Source of the DNA: Leptospiraceae bacterium
GTDB lineage: Bacteria > Spirochaetota > Leptospiria > Leptospirales > Leptonemataceae
Assembly: GCA_020440915.1 (NCBI GenBank)
Contig: JAGRNE010000003.1
Span: 1 to 41,460 of the forward strand
Length of the DNA: 41,460 nt
Direction: 5' to 3'
Of the stretch, positions 1 to 9,557 are shown one piece after another. The notes below the pieces were generated by a model. That model saw nothing but the letters and a program-made list of their open reading frames with translations, was not told where the DNA came from and searched no databases. The position numbers and the translations under genes were made by a program. Numbering within the stretch: the first letter of the stretch is position 1; every line of letters starts with the position of its first letter.

Positions 1-243
1 TGGTCTCGTAACGGAGTGCATAACAATACTGCTGAAGGGATCCAGAGAAGTGTTAAGCATGCTTTTACTTCTGGTTATGGATACTTTCGTCCTGAACACT
101 CCCGTCTTTACCTTGATGAGTTCAGTTCGCTAAAGACTCTACAGTGTCGCGGACTGGGTTCACTGGTCTCTTTTGTGGAATGTGAGGCACAGACTACAAC
201 TACCAGCCGGGGCGGCGCAAGGAGCTTCAGGAACTCCAGCTGA
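1..243 (+). mobile_element. C-terminal end of an IS1595-like transposase (partial, left edge)
   Basis: Reading from base 1, the plus frame gives a peptide containing VHNNTAEG, then a basic segment, then EHSRLYLDEF by about base 123. This pattern (V-H-x-N-T-x-E-G, about 20 residues, H-x-x-L-Y-L-D-E-F) resembles the end of the DDE domain of IS1595-family transposases, usually of the form VHTNTxEG...HLxRYLDEF. After base 123 the peptide no longer looks like the family. The frame stays open to a TGA at 241-243, but its last 40 bases already lie in sequence that codes the helicase on the other strand. The element boundary is therefore probably between 125 and 205. The rest of the element and its other end are outside the window. 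No terminal inverted repeat could be confirmed. Recognition is by motif memory only. Confidence 0.5.
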
Positions 244-1022
244 GCCGGATCCGTGTCTTGAAATTCATCAACAATTACCATGTCAAAATCCGAGAGAAAG
301 GACTCAAGCCAGCTCCCGGTTTGCCCCCGGAGTCGAATACCTCGAAGGCTGGCCAGCACCATCGTTATCAGATCCTGGTATTCGAGTAGATCATGTTTAT
401 CCTTGTACAGATTCCAGAAGCGAAGAATCCGAAACGCCTCTTTCGGGAATCTCTGGCGAAATAGATTGGGATGGGCCAGCAGCATATCATAAGGAATGCC
501 ACCAATTTCAAATCTGTAGCGGCGGAAAAGAGGCTTCAGGATTTCCAGCCTCCGCTCTTCGCCCACCACCTGAAAGGCCTTTCCCCGTGGATGGTAGGCG
601 CGTATGAGATGAAGACAGAAGGCATGAAAAGTGGACACATGCACATCCTTTTGCAGATCCACCGGCAGCCTCTGTCGCATTTCGGCGCTTGCTTTCCTAC
701 TGAATGTAAGTAGCAGTAGTCTTCCGGGAGGTGTCCGTCCGCTTCGCAGTTCGTACTCGGTAAGCTGGATTACCGTTCTAGTCTTTCCGCTCCCGGCTGC
801 CGCTATTACCTGTTTGCACAGCGCCGGGGATTTTACTACGGTTTGCTGCTCCGCAGAAAGCCCCTGGAGAATGCTTTCTTCTTTCAAGTCATTTTTCCTG
901 GTCACATCTTTATCCGGGCGCTCCTTCGCATTGCGCTTCCCGGCGATTTTCTGAATCGGAACCTGGAAGTACTCTGCCCATTGGCGGAAATAAGGACCAG
1001 AAAGAAGTCTAGAAAAAGCCAT
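108..1022 (-). pseudogene. UvrD/Rep-type SF1A helicase, 3'-truncated
   Basis: The 304-residue frame holds the N-terminal half of an ATP-dependent DNA helicase of the UvrD/Rep/PcrA superfamily. It shows a Q-motif-like LSAEQQ (about 55-60), Walker A AAAGSGKT (74-81), motif Ia LTFSRKAS (105-112), motif Ib-like STFHAFC (130-136) and the Walker B/DExQ box DEFQDTD (252-258). After residue 275 the expected motif III (GDxxQxIYxFRGA) is missing and is replaced by 29 unrelated residues and a stop. Motifs III-VI and the 2B domain, normally another 350 or more residues, are absent. The break near base 200 coincides with the presumed transposase end, so insertion is the simplest explanation. The remainder of the gene could lie left of the window. 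Without it the protein could bind ATP but should not act as a helicase. It is divergent from ssb. Confidence 0.75.
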
Positions 1023-1190
1023 GCATCTACCGGGTCCGGAGCATGGGAATCGTTCGCAGTTTTTTCATCCATAGAGTCGCGCACTTCCAATACCTCAGGC
1101 TTACAGATGCATCAGAATACTCGGATCTTCTCTGCAGTGTCCTACCGGCAAAAAAAGTCCGAACGAATTTCTTCCGTAGCACCTTCCGGG

Positions 1191-1227
1191 ATTGAAAGAA
1201 AAAAGCCTGACCGAAAAGGCAGGCTTT
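1191..1227 (-). terminator. Rho-independent terminator on the minus strand in the ssb leader
   Basis: A perfect 8-bp stem (AAAGCCTG at 1202-1209 and CAGGCTTT at 1220-1227) encloses a 10-nt loop. Read on the minus strand, the stem runs into a T-rich tract at 1191-1204 (six Ts, then CTTTC), the classical intrinsic terminator layout. It would stop minus-strand transcripts that read through ssb from the radical SAM gene before they reach the helicase remnant. On the plus strand the same hairpin lies 3 nt upstream of the ssb Shine-Dalgarno sequence and has no T tract. Confidence 0.55.
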
Positions 1228-1239
1228 CAAGGAGGAAGT

Positions 1240-1605
1240 ATGAACAATCTAGCGTTCGTAATACTGGACGGAAATCTGGTGCAGGACCCGGAACTCAAGG
1301 AATTGGGCAATGATCGAAAGGTTGTAAACTTTTCTGTAGCTGCAAACCATGAGTTTCGCACCAAAGACGACAACCGAGAATTTGTGAGTTACTTTGGCGT
1401 AGAAGCCTGGGACAAGCAGGCAGAAAACATTGCGAAGTATCTTCGCAAAGGCTCGCGAGTGACAGTAGAAGGCAGCCTGCGTCAGGATCGCTGGCAGGAC
1501 GACAACGGGAATAATCGCAGCAAGGTAAAGATACTTGCCCGAAACGTCCGCTTTGATTGGATCAAAAAGGAGGAAAGCAACCAGGAGAATGCAAAGGCTG
1601 CCTGA
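1240..1605 (+). CDS. ssb: Single-stranded DNA-binding protein
   Basis: This 121-residue protein has the OB-fold pattern of bacterial SSB: an N-terminal strand NLAFVILDGNLVQDPELKEL, then VVNFSVAAN (about 29-37), YFGVEAWDKQAENIAKYLRKGSRVTVEGSL and a final KVKILARNVRF strand. SSB coats single-stranded DNA during replication, repair and recombination. The ATG at 1240 is chosen because AAGGAGG lies 5 nt upstream; an open frame from 1192 passes through the hairpin and lacks a ribosome site. The protein is short, and its C-terminus (EESNQENAKAA) lacks the acidic DDDIPF-like tip that most SSBs use to recruit partners. It is convergent with the radical SAM gene, with only 13 nt between stop codons. 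Confidence 0.9.
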   Translation: MNNLAFVILDGNLVQDPELKELGNDRKVVNFSVAANHEFRTKDDNREFVSYFGVEAWDKQAENIAKYLRKGSRVTVEGSLRQDRWQDDNGNNRSKVKILARNVRFDWIKKEESNQENAKAA

Positions 1606-1618
1606 ACTCAAGCCATGG

Positions 1619-4303
1619 CTACGGCGAAGACGAGCTTACCGAGCTTGCTTCGCCTGCCTTCGCTTTTGCAGGCATCTTCCAGACTTCCATCTTCACATTC
1701 CAGTCTTCTCGCGGAATCTGCAGATATCGGTCCAGCAAGTCCACCACGGACAATCCACCGGCGCCGGGAAGAATCAGGGTGAAACTTACATCGTTGCCGA
1801 CCAGGGCCAGGTCCTGGATACTTGCGGCCAATTCTTTTTGATGATTTCGCATGGCGGATTTGTGTCGCGGCAGATTGCGAACGCGCTTTCTTTTTCTGTC
1901 TCGCTTCTCAAACTCCACGGTTCGAGGCGCATCCTTCAGAAGGCTGAAGATCCGGACTGCATCGTCCGAATCCCTGAACCGAAGCACGTAGGGTTGGGCT
2001 GAAGGATGTTCCTTTTTCCGCTGCTCATGGAATTCCGCCCCTTTCAACGTCAGCCCATCTGGCAACTGTTCCTGAATTCGTTCTATCCAATCCTGAGCCT
2101 GAATGCCTCGGTAAAGGGAGATGTCCGCCTTTTCCTCTTCGCTGTGCATGTACATGGGCAGCGAATCTCCAAGATGAAATTTCTCATGTTTGTTGTAGCC
2201 CCTGGAAAACGTCATGGGCAGACCAGCACGGCGCAACGCCTTTCGCAGCGCATCCATCATATCCAGGTGGCTCACATATACAAAGTTTCCGGTTTTCGAG
2301 AACTTTAATCTCAGAAAACCCGCCCTTTGCTGCTTCTCTTGCGGAATAGTGACAGGCTTGAGCAGTTCCGGAGGAAAGTCCGATTCTTTCAGCGCCTGCT
2401 TGTGCGGAGGATTCATGTTCTCTTCGTTAATCGATTCGAATTTCTCGAAGTCCCGAAGAAGACGTTCCCGGGGGAAGCCATCCACCATGTCTTCGTACGG
2501 CATAGCAGCGCCCCCGATTTTCTGGCCCATCCAGAGTTGTTTCCATTCCTTCGGGACTTGAGCCATAATGTCTTCCCAGACATCCTGACGAAAGCCGTCA
2601 TCCCAGGAATCAAAGCTGGCCCCCTGACGAAAGGCCTGTTCAATAAAGACGGCTACACGATGGTCGCTGCGGGAAAGCAATCCTTCCACCCAGCTCATCC
2701 AGGGCGTGGGATGCCTTACATGCACGCGATTCGTACGCAGTCCTGCTTTGATTCTTTCGATGCTTTCGTCAAAGAACTCTGGACCCTTCTGCTCCTCCCA
2801 TTGGAAGGTTGTAAATGGTTTTGGCACAAATAGAGATACAGTAACATTGACTTTCTTTCGCGGTCCGCACTCCCGGGCCAGATCGCCCAGAGCATTCAGG
2901 GATCGAATCAGATCCTCCACTTCCCGGCCGTCGCGATCCGGCAGTCCGAGCATAAAATAGACCTTCACCAGGTCCCAGCCCCGACCAAAAATCTCCCGGA
3001 TCAGATAATGCAGGTTGTCCTCGGAGGATTTCTTCCGAATTCTTTCCCGCATTAGCTCGGAGCCTGCTTCCAGAGCAAAGGTTACATTGGATTTTCGTAT
3101 GCCAGAAGTCATCTCCAGCACAGGTATCGTCTTTACCTGCACGCGAAGACTGGGCAGGGAAAGGGAGACTCCTTCCGGGCCGTAGGCCTGAGCCATTTCG
3201 ACCACCAGTTCTTCCAGCCATGGATAGTCCGCGATAGACAGACTGTGAAGAGTGATGGTATCGTTTCCGGAGCGCTTGAGTAGATCTCCGGCAATGCGCA
3301 CCAGATTGCTCACTTCGGCATTTCGCACAGGGCGTTTCCAGAAACCGGCATGACAGAAGCGACATCCCTGACCGCAACCACGGTTCACTTCTACAACTAC
3401 CCGGTCCTGAGTAATGGCAATACTGGGAACAATTACGTTTTCCAGCGCCGCAAACTCCTGGGCCCGGTAGGTGCGTTTTCCTTTTACCGGTCCTTGATAA
3501 TGCAGCGATCCATCCTCATGAATTGTGGCGCTGTACATTTCAGGAACGATCAGGCCCTCCACTTCGTTCAGCGCCTGGAGAATCTCCTTTCTGCTGCGGC
3601 CCTCTTCCTTCGCCCGGGCCACGATGTCCATGATCTCAACGATGGCTTCTTCGCCATCGCCCATGAAGATTCCGTCCAGAAAATCGAACAGCGGCAATGG
3701 ATTGGAGACGGCAGTGCCTCCGGTGATGATGATAGGATCGGCGGCGGTACGATCTTCTCTTCGCACTGGAATGCCAGCCAGATCCAGCGCATATAAGAGG
3801 TTCGTATAATGAAGTTCGTGGGCTGTGTTAAAAGCCCATACGTCAAAAGAGCGAACCGAAAAATGCTGGTCCAGGCTGTATAGTGGAATGCTGGACTCCT
3901 TCATCAATTGACGGAAGTCCGGCCATGGTAAAAAGGTCCGGTCGGCGTAGAGATCCTCCCTTCGCTGGACACAATCGTAGAGAATTTTCAGCCCTTCATT
4001 GGACATCCCCAGCTCATAGGTGTCCGGGTAGGAAAAAACGATTCGAGCCCTGGCGCCGTAGGCATCCTTGTACGGAACTCCAAATTCTCCTCCAGTGTAC
4101 CTTCCGGGTTTTTCCACCTTTTGCAGAAGAGGCAGTATCGCTTCCCTTTGCAGCAATTCCGGACCTGTGCCGAAGGCCACTTCGCCGTCGTATCTGCAGG
4201 AAAAATCAATCTCCTCTGCGACCGGGGATGTGGCCGCTTCCGGCGCCGCCGACGTCGCCGATACTGTAGCGGCGTAGGTTGAAGTGGTACTATCTGATGA
4301 CAT
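1619..4303 (-). CDS. Radical SAM protein with B12-binding-like N-terminus fused to a DUF2344 domain
   Basis: This 894-residue protein matches the uncharacterised TIGR03960-type radical SAM family fused to the TIGR03936/DUF2344 domain. Residues 45-290 contain the family's N-terminal region (SYPDTYELGMSN, ITGGTAVSNP, MGDGEEA). The 4Fe-4S-binding motif is CGQGCRFC (C310, C314, C317), followed by a radical SAM barrel to about residue 600. The DUF2344 part starts near 660 (RLKFSKTGNFVYVSHLD). Reaction and substrate are unknown in this family, so no function is assigned. The first 30 residues are a Ser/Thr/Ala-rich extension and the end is a Ser-rich tail. The ATG at 4303 has GGGAG 7 nt upstream. 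A 212-nt gap separates it from the receiver gene upstream. It is convergent with ssb. Confidence 0.85.
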   Translation of the reverse strand: MSSDSTTSTYAATVSATSAAPEAATSPVAEEIDFSCRYDGEVAFGTGPELLQREAILPLLQKVEKPGRYTGGEFGVPYKDAYGARARIVFSYPDTYELGMSNEGLKILYDCVQRREDLYADRTFLPWPDFRQLMKESSIPLYSLDQHFSVRSFDVWAFNTAHELHYTNLLYALDLAGIPVRREDRTAADPIIITGGTAVSNPLPLFDFLDGIFMGDGEEAIVEIMDIVARAKEEGRSRKEILQALNEVEGLIVPEMYSATIHEDGSLHYQGPVKGKRTYRAQEFAALENVIVPSIAITQDRVVVEVNRGCGQGCRFCHAGFWKRPVRNAEVSNLVRIAGDLLKRSGNDTITLHSLSIADYPWLEELVVEMAQAYGPEGVSLSLPSLRVQVKTIPVLEMTSGIRKSNVTFALEAGSELMRERIRKKSSEDNLHYLIREIFGRGWDLVKVYFMLGLPDRDGREVEDLIRSLNALGDLARECGPRKKVNVTVSLFVPKPFTTFQWEEQKGPEFFDESIERIKAGLRTNRVHVRHPTPWMSWVEGLLSRSDHRVAVFIEQAFRQGASFDSWDDGFRQDVWEDIMAQVPKEWKQLWMGQKIGGAAMPYEDMVDGFPRERLLRDFEKFESINEENMNPPHKQALKESDFPPELLKPVTIPQEKQQRAGFLRLKFSKTGNFVYVSHLDMMDALRKALRRAGLPMTFSRGYNKHEKFHLGDSLPMYMHSEEEKADISLYRGIQAQDWIERIQEQLPDGLTLKGAEFHEQRKKEHPSAQPYVLRFRDSDDAVRIFSLLKDAPRTVEFEKRDRKRKRVRNLPRHKSAMRNHQKELAASIQDLALVGNDVSFTLILPGAGGLSVVDLLDRYLQIPREDWNVKMEVWKMPAKAKAGEASSVSSSSP

Positions 4304-4515
4304 GAATGCTCCCGAAAGGAATGGTAGAGTAGAGATCAGGGAAAGCCCGACAGAGAAAATCTAAGCAAAGGGGGACTGAATGTCCAGCGAAAGCTCTTTC
4401 CAGAGGGGCGGTTGCGGCGAGGCTCGGTAAGCGGACTGGACTTCCGAGCAGCGACCGGGCAATGCCCACTGTACGGACTACCGACCAAAGGGCAGGATGC
4501 AAGGCCCGGGTTCCG

Positions 4516-4887
4516 CTAACGGCCCACTGCCTTTAACAAACGCTCCGCCAGGACATCCCTTTTCACAGGGCGGGTAATAAAATCCAGAGCTCCCATGGCC
4601 AGCACAGTCTTGATTAGAGGGGCGCTGTTTTCAACAGAGATAAAGATGACCTTTAGGTCTGGAGCCTCTTTCCTCAATTCGTGAAAAGCGGCATAGCCAT
4701 CCAGCACAGGCATGATGATATCCAGAAGCACGACATCGGCACTGCCAGGATTCTTGCGTACCCATTCCAGCAGCTCATAGCCATTGGCGAATATCTTGAC
4801 CACCCGCAGTCCTCTGGATTCCAGGATCTGCCTGTATTCCAGAGCTTCGAAGTTCTTATCATCGCAGATTAGTATTCTGGGAACCAT
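4516..4887 (-). CDS. Stand-alone response regulator receiver (CheY-like)
   Basis: This 123-residue protein is a single receiver domain with no output domain. The acidic pair is D9-D10, the phosphoacceptor is D56 in VVLLDIIMP, and the conserved Ser/Thr is S84 in VIFIS. The usual invariant Lys before the cis-Pro is replaced by Arg (R106-P107 in FITRPV), which is unusual because that Lys normally contacts the phosphoryl group. It probably receives phosphate from a histidine kinase and acts through protein contacts; no partner kinase is adjacent. It lies 60 nt downstream of leuB on the same strand, so the two could be co-transcribed by chance. Confidence 0.85.
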   Translation of the reverse strand: MVPRILICDDKNFEALEYRQILESRGLRVVKIFANGYELLEWVRKNPGSADVVLLDIIMPVLDGYAAFHELRKEAPDLKVIFISVENSAPLIKTVLAMGALDFITRPVKRDVLAERLLKAVGR

Positions 4888-4947
4888 CTTAACTCCGATC
4901 CGGCCGTCTTATTCCTGTGGTATCCAGCTCCGTTCCTGACGGCCCAC

Positions 4948-6072
<1,125 letters not shown>

Positions 6073-6094
6073 TCAAGAGTGACTGATGATGCAG

Positions 6095-6111
6095 CCAGGC
6101 AGGATGCCTGG
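6095..6111. terminator. Hairpin between the SRPBCC gene and leuB
   Basis: A perfect 7-bp inverted repeat (CCAGGCA, loop GGA, TGCCTGG) lies in the 157-nt gap between the end of the SRPBCC gene and leuB. GCA/TGC outer pairs at 91-93 and 114-116 could extend it. There is no T run on either side, so it may be a weak terminator or an mRNA 3' end stabiliser. A second smaller stem (AAGGC/GCCTT) lies at 6139-6154. Confidence 0.3.
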
Positions 6112-6199
6112 ATTGCTAGTTACCTATCTGGCAAAGATAAGGCGCATTAGCCTTCAAATGGCAGCATCCTTGCGCTCCGTGTGCCGGACGGGCCGGGCC

Positions 6200-6634
6200 T
6201 CAGGAGCGACTGTATTCTAGATAGGCTTTCATGGGGCCCAGGAAATATTCTCCCCAGCCCTCGCGATGAGCTTCGCGAACCTTGCGCCCGGGCAGGCCGG
6301 AATGGGCCAGGGTTAATTCTGTACCCCGGTCCACTTCTTTGAGAGTCCAGCAAACCATGGAATCCTTCCATTCCGGATCCCACCACTCTTCGCGCAGCGT
6401 GTAGACGATTCGAACCGGGGCTTGCACTTCGCATACCATGCCAAACATTTCTCCATCCCAGAGAAAGAACTTGCCGCCGGGCCTGGCCTGAAAACGGGAA
6501 GGACCCGCTCCCCATTCATCAATAATGCGAGCATTGGTCATGGCTTCGAATACTTCGCGAACCGAAGCCCGGATCACTTCCACTTCATAGATTTCTGCCC
6601 GCACTTCTTCTTTTGCTCGATCCAGTAATGCCAT
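6200..6634 (-). CDS. SRPBCC/AHSA1-family protein
   Basis: This 144-residue protein looks like the START-like SRPBCC fold of the AHSA1 (activator of Hsp90 ATPase homologue) group. The pattern is an N-terminal strand VEVIRASVREVFEAMTNA, then IDEWGAGPSRFQARPGGKFFLWDG, REEWWDPEWKDSMVCWTLKEV and a C-terminal helix HREGWGEYFLGPMKAYLEY. Such proteins form a hydrophobic ligand cavity, and their exact roles vary, so none is assigned. The ATG at 6634 is preferred: the frame is open to 6718, but the upstream 28 residues are basic and unlike the family, and a purine-rich GGGGGACAGAGG precedes 6634. It is divergent from the histidine kinase gene. Confidence 0.8.
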   Translation of the reverse strand: MALLDRAKEEVRAEIYEVEVIRASVREVFEAMTNARIIDEWGAGPSRFQARPGGKFFLWDGEMFGMVCEVQAPVRIVYTLREEWWDPEWKDSMVCWTLKEVDRGTELTLAHSGLPGRKVREAHREGWGEYFLGPMKAYLEYSRS

Positions 6635-6738
6635 GCCTCTGTCCCCCTGTCTGTTCTGTCGGCTTTCAGGGCATTTTCCCTTAGATTTTTTCCGGCCTGG
6701 CTCGTAAGTCAGTCTCATTACGGCCTGTCATAGACAAA

Positions 6739-8181
6739 ATGAATTGCAAGTCATGGCGCCTCTGGAAGAAGTCAAAAAAGGAAATGTTTTTGCTGCTGCT
6801 TGAAACCAACGCCGAGATCGCCCAACGAAGGAAGCGAAAACTGGAAGAGCTGGGCTTCCGCCTGGAAATCGCCGCCGATGCCGCAGCTGTATCCAGCTAC
6901 AGCGATACATCCTTGCTTCTGTTGGACCCCCGACGCTGGAGCAATGATACGATTGCGTCCATTCAGCGTGCCATGTCCACGCCCATCTTTTTTCTTGCCG
7001 AGACCTCGGAGCAGATAGAGCCAGAGCTAACCGATGGATTGCCGGTCGCGGGCTATCTTTCTCTGGATGCAGCCCATACACTGCGGGCCAACCTGCTTCT
7101 GGCTGCACGAGCCTCCCGGAATCAGGCCGAAAAGGTAAGCAAGCCTGAGGCGATGCCGACGGACCATTCAAGAGAGGACCACCACAATCCGGATTTAAAT
7201 CTGTACTCCTCGCTTGTGAACGCTCTTCCCGTTCTGCTGTACCGCACCGATGTGGAAGGGCGGATCACATTTGCCAACGAAGCGCTTTTACACGAAATGC
7301 AATTATCGCTGGAGGATCTCCTGGGCAAAACCGCTCATGATTTCTACCCGCCGGACCTGGCCCAGAAGTACCGTGAGGATGATGGCCGGGTAATGGCCAC
7401 CAGAACCACCTTACGCACAATCGAGGAAAACGTAAACCCGGCCGACGGAATCCGGCGATACGTAGAAGTGATCAAAGTCCCTATTGTCGATCAAGCGGGA
7501 GAAACCAGGGGAGTTCAGGGCGTTTTCTGGGATGTGACTTCGCGAGTCGAATCGCAAAGGCGAACAGAAAGCCTTCTTGCGGAAAAGCAGATTCTGCTAC
7601 GCGAACTGCACCACAGGATCCGAAATACCATTGCCTCCCTGTCTTCGCTTATATCTCTGCAGCAGGGCTCCACAAAAAGTCCGGAAGCCAGAGAGGCTCT
7701 GGAAGAAGCGATTCAGCTACTGTCAACAATGAGCGTGCTCTATGATCATCTGTTACCGGGTAAGGAAACAGACCGCGCTTCATTGAATACATACGTATCG
7801 GAACTTGTTTCCTCCCTGGAAAAAATCTACGGCCAGAAAGGTCACCTGGAATTGAGACTTCCCGCCCAGGATCAAATCCTTGCAGTAGATCGACTGGTTG
7901 GAATAGGTATTATCATCAACGAGCTGGTAACCAACGCTTATAAACACGGGGAACTTCAGATGCCCGACGGTAAGGTTGAAATTGCATTGAAGCCGGCGAA
8001 CGATCATTTACAGATCACGGTCAGCGATAACGGAAAAGGTCTACCCCCGGATGTGGGCGAAGGACAGCGTAGAGGCTTTGGACTGACCCTGGTTCGTATG
8101 TTAGTGGACCAGTGGGGCGGAAAACTGAGCATGGAAAACGGAACCGGGGCCGCCATCGTCGCCACCTTGAGTAATCCCTGA
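6739..8181 (+). CDS. PAS-domain sensor histidine kinase (HisKA_2/HWE type)
   Basis: This 480-residue cytoplasmic kinase has three parts. Residues 16-125 resemble a degenerate receiver (FLLLLETNAEIAQRR...LLLLDPRRW) without the usual acidic triad. A PAS domain follows (about 155-270), ending with VQGVFWDVTSRVE. The HisKA_2 dimerisation helix carries LLRELHHRIRN, with H292 the likely phosphorylation site. The ATPase has N-box NELVTNAYKH (394-403), G1 DNGKGLP (430-436) and a GFGLTLVRML segment. There is no transmembrane segment, so it should sense a cytoplasmic signal. The first 15 residues have no ribosome site, and Met16 (base 6784), where the domain starts, is an equally good start. No cognate regulator is adjacent; lone receivers at 4.5 and 11.3 kb are possible partners. 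Confidence 0.88.
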   Translation: MNCKSWRLWKKSKKEMFLLLLETNAEIAQRRKRKLEELGFRLEIAADAAAVSSYSDTSLLLLDPRRWSNDTIASIQRAMSTPIFFLAETSEQIEPELTDGLPVAGYLSLDAAHTLRANLLLAARASRNQAEKVSKPEAMPTDHSREDHHNPDLNLYSSLVNALPVLLYRTDVEGRITFANEALLHEMQLSLEDLLGKTAHDFYPPDLAQKYREDDGRVMATRTTLRTIEENVNPADGIRRYVEVIKVPIVDQAGETRGVQGVFWDVTSRVESQRRTESLLAEKQILLRELHHRIRNTIASLSSLISLQQGSTKSPEAREALEEAIQLLSTMSVLYDHLLPGKETDRASLNTYVSELVSSLEKIYGQKGHLELRLPAQDQILAVDRLVGIGIIINELVTNAYKHGELQMPDGKVEIALKPANDHLQITVSDNGKGLPPDVGEGQRRGFGLTLVRMLVDQWGGKLSMENGTGAAIVATLSNP

Positions 8182-8249
8182 TTCGGCGGCTGCTCACTGC
8201 CCCGGCGAAAACCGCGGTATTGTACGAGATGCATAGGCAGAGGTTCTGG

Positions 8250-8272
8250 TCCCGGGCAGAAAAGGCCTGGGA
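8250..8272. terminator. Hairpin between convergent kinase and dGTPase genes
   Basis: An 8-bp stem with one G-T pair (TCCCGGGC, loop of 7, GCCTGGGA) sits in the 117-nt space between two convergent genes. It could end both transcripts, but neither side has a clear T tract, so the call is tentative. Confidence 0.3.
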
Positions 8273-8298
8273 TTCAGCCGCAGCCACCAGGCATAGTA

Positions 8299-9453
8299 TT
8301 AGTCAACGGCGCGTAAATAGCGGTACTCTTTCTCAGCAAAGCGATCGGTCATACCAGAGATATAGTCCGAGATAGTTCTTTCCAGGCCATCGGTCTGGAT
8401 GCGTGCCTGAAAATGGCCGGGCATTAGATCCGGTCGCTCCAGATAAGTGGAGAAAAGATGTTCAATCATTTGCTCTCCGCGAAAGGACATTCTCTTCACC
8501 GACGGATTCATATAGAGCTTTTCCTTCAAGAAAGCATGCATGGTTTGCAGACGATTTCGAATCTCCGGGCTGTTTTGAACCGGCAATTCTGCAGGCTGGC
8601 AGGCAAAAACCTCATCCAGAGTATTAAACGAGGCCGCATCCAGAGCTCCGCGGGAGGATTCAATCAGATCGTTGAGACACTGATTCAGTAATTCCCGGAT
8701 AACGGTACGGATTCGAAGCGGAAGTCGTGCCTGCCGATAGTCGCTGCCGGATGACTGCAGGCAACGTTCATGAGCCTGTTGCCAGAAATCCATCTTCTCC
8801 AGGTCTTCCTTTTCCAGGTAGCCGCTGTCCAGACCGTCCTCCAGATCGTGATGCAGATATGCGATACGATCGCACAGATCCACAAGCCGGGCCTCCAGAG
8901 ACATGCCGGTTCTCATTTTGCTGACTGGCTCCAGATGCCGGTCGCAGCTATAGATTCGGCCATGTTTCATCATCCCTGCAAGGGTTATCCGGGTCAGATT
9001 CAGCCCTTCCCAGGAGGGGTACCGAGCTTCAAGAACGCTTACGATGCGCAGACTCTGGCAATTGTGCTCGAAGCCTCCGTGGTTTTTCATTAGTCGATGC
9101 AATGCATCCTGTCCTGCATGCCCAAAAGGAGTGTGTCCCAGATCATGGGCCAACGAAAGTGTTTCCGCATAGTCCGCATTGAGGGCCAGGGAGCGAGCCA
9201 CCGAACGAGAGATCTGTCCTACCTCCAGGCTATGAGTGAGCCGGGTTCTGTAATTGTCTCCTTCTGAATTCACGAAAACCTGGGTCTTGTAGCCCAGTCG
9301 GCGAAAACCTTTGCAATGCAGTACCCTATCCCGATCCCGCTGCAAAGCAGTGCGATGGGGATGCTCCGGCTCTGGATGCAATCGACCGGCATTCTCGCCA
9401 TGCCGTACAGCGCAGGGTCGAAGCAGGCGATCCTCTCTTTGTTCAATAGTCAT
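8299..9453 (-). CDS. dgt: Deoxyguanosinetriphosphate triphosphohydrolase-like HD protein
   Basis: This 384-residue HD-superfamily enzyme is of the dGTPase type, cleaving dNTPs to nucleoside and triphosphate and so trimming the dNTP pool. It has the family's N-terminal GRLHPEPEHPHRTALQRDRDRVLHCKGFRRLGYKTQVF, then NYRTRLTHSLEV, the metal-binding HD motif LAHDLGHTPFGHAG, and GFEHNCQSLRI. The DLCDRIAYLHHDLED segment supplies a later Asp. Length is normal. The ATG at 9453 is chosen because GGAG lies 5 nt upstream; the frame stays open to a GTG at 9513, but those 20 residues have no ribosome site and are absent from typical relatives. It is divergent from the lipoprotein gene. Substrate preference cannot be read from sequence. 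Confidence 0.88.
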   Translation of the reverse strand: MTIEQREDRLLRPCAVRHGENAGRLHPEPEHPHRTALQRDRDRVLHCKGFRRLGYKTQVFVNSEGDNYRTRLTHSLEVGQISRSVARSLALNADYAETLSLAHDLGHTPFGHAGQDALHRLMKNHGGFEHNCQSLRIVSVLEARYPSWEGLNLTRITLAGMMKHGRIYSCDRHLEPVSKMRTGMSLEARLVDLCDRIAYLHHDLEDGLDSGYLEKEDLEKMDFWQQAHERCLQSSGSDYRQARLPLRIRTVIRELLNQCLNDLIESSRGALDAASFNTLDEVFACQPAELPVQNSPEIRNRLQTMHAFLKEKLYMNPSVKRMSFRGEQMIEHLFSTYLERPDLMPGHFQARIQTDGLERTISDYISGMTDRFAEKEYRYLRAVD

Positions 9454-9557
9454 GGAATCTCCAGAAATGCGGCTCATCGGTTTGATTGTCATTCTATCCG
9501 AGCTCTGTGACACCTTTTTTTGCTTTTCCTCCTGAACGCCGCCCTCATAAGAACAAC

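Noticed and set aside
4290..4502. 70-residue minus frame between the receiver and radical SAM genes
   Set aside because: It overlaps the start of the radical SAM gene in another frame and has no family likeness; the 212-nt gap is taken as non-coding.
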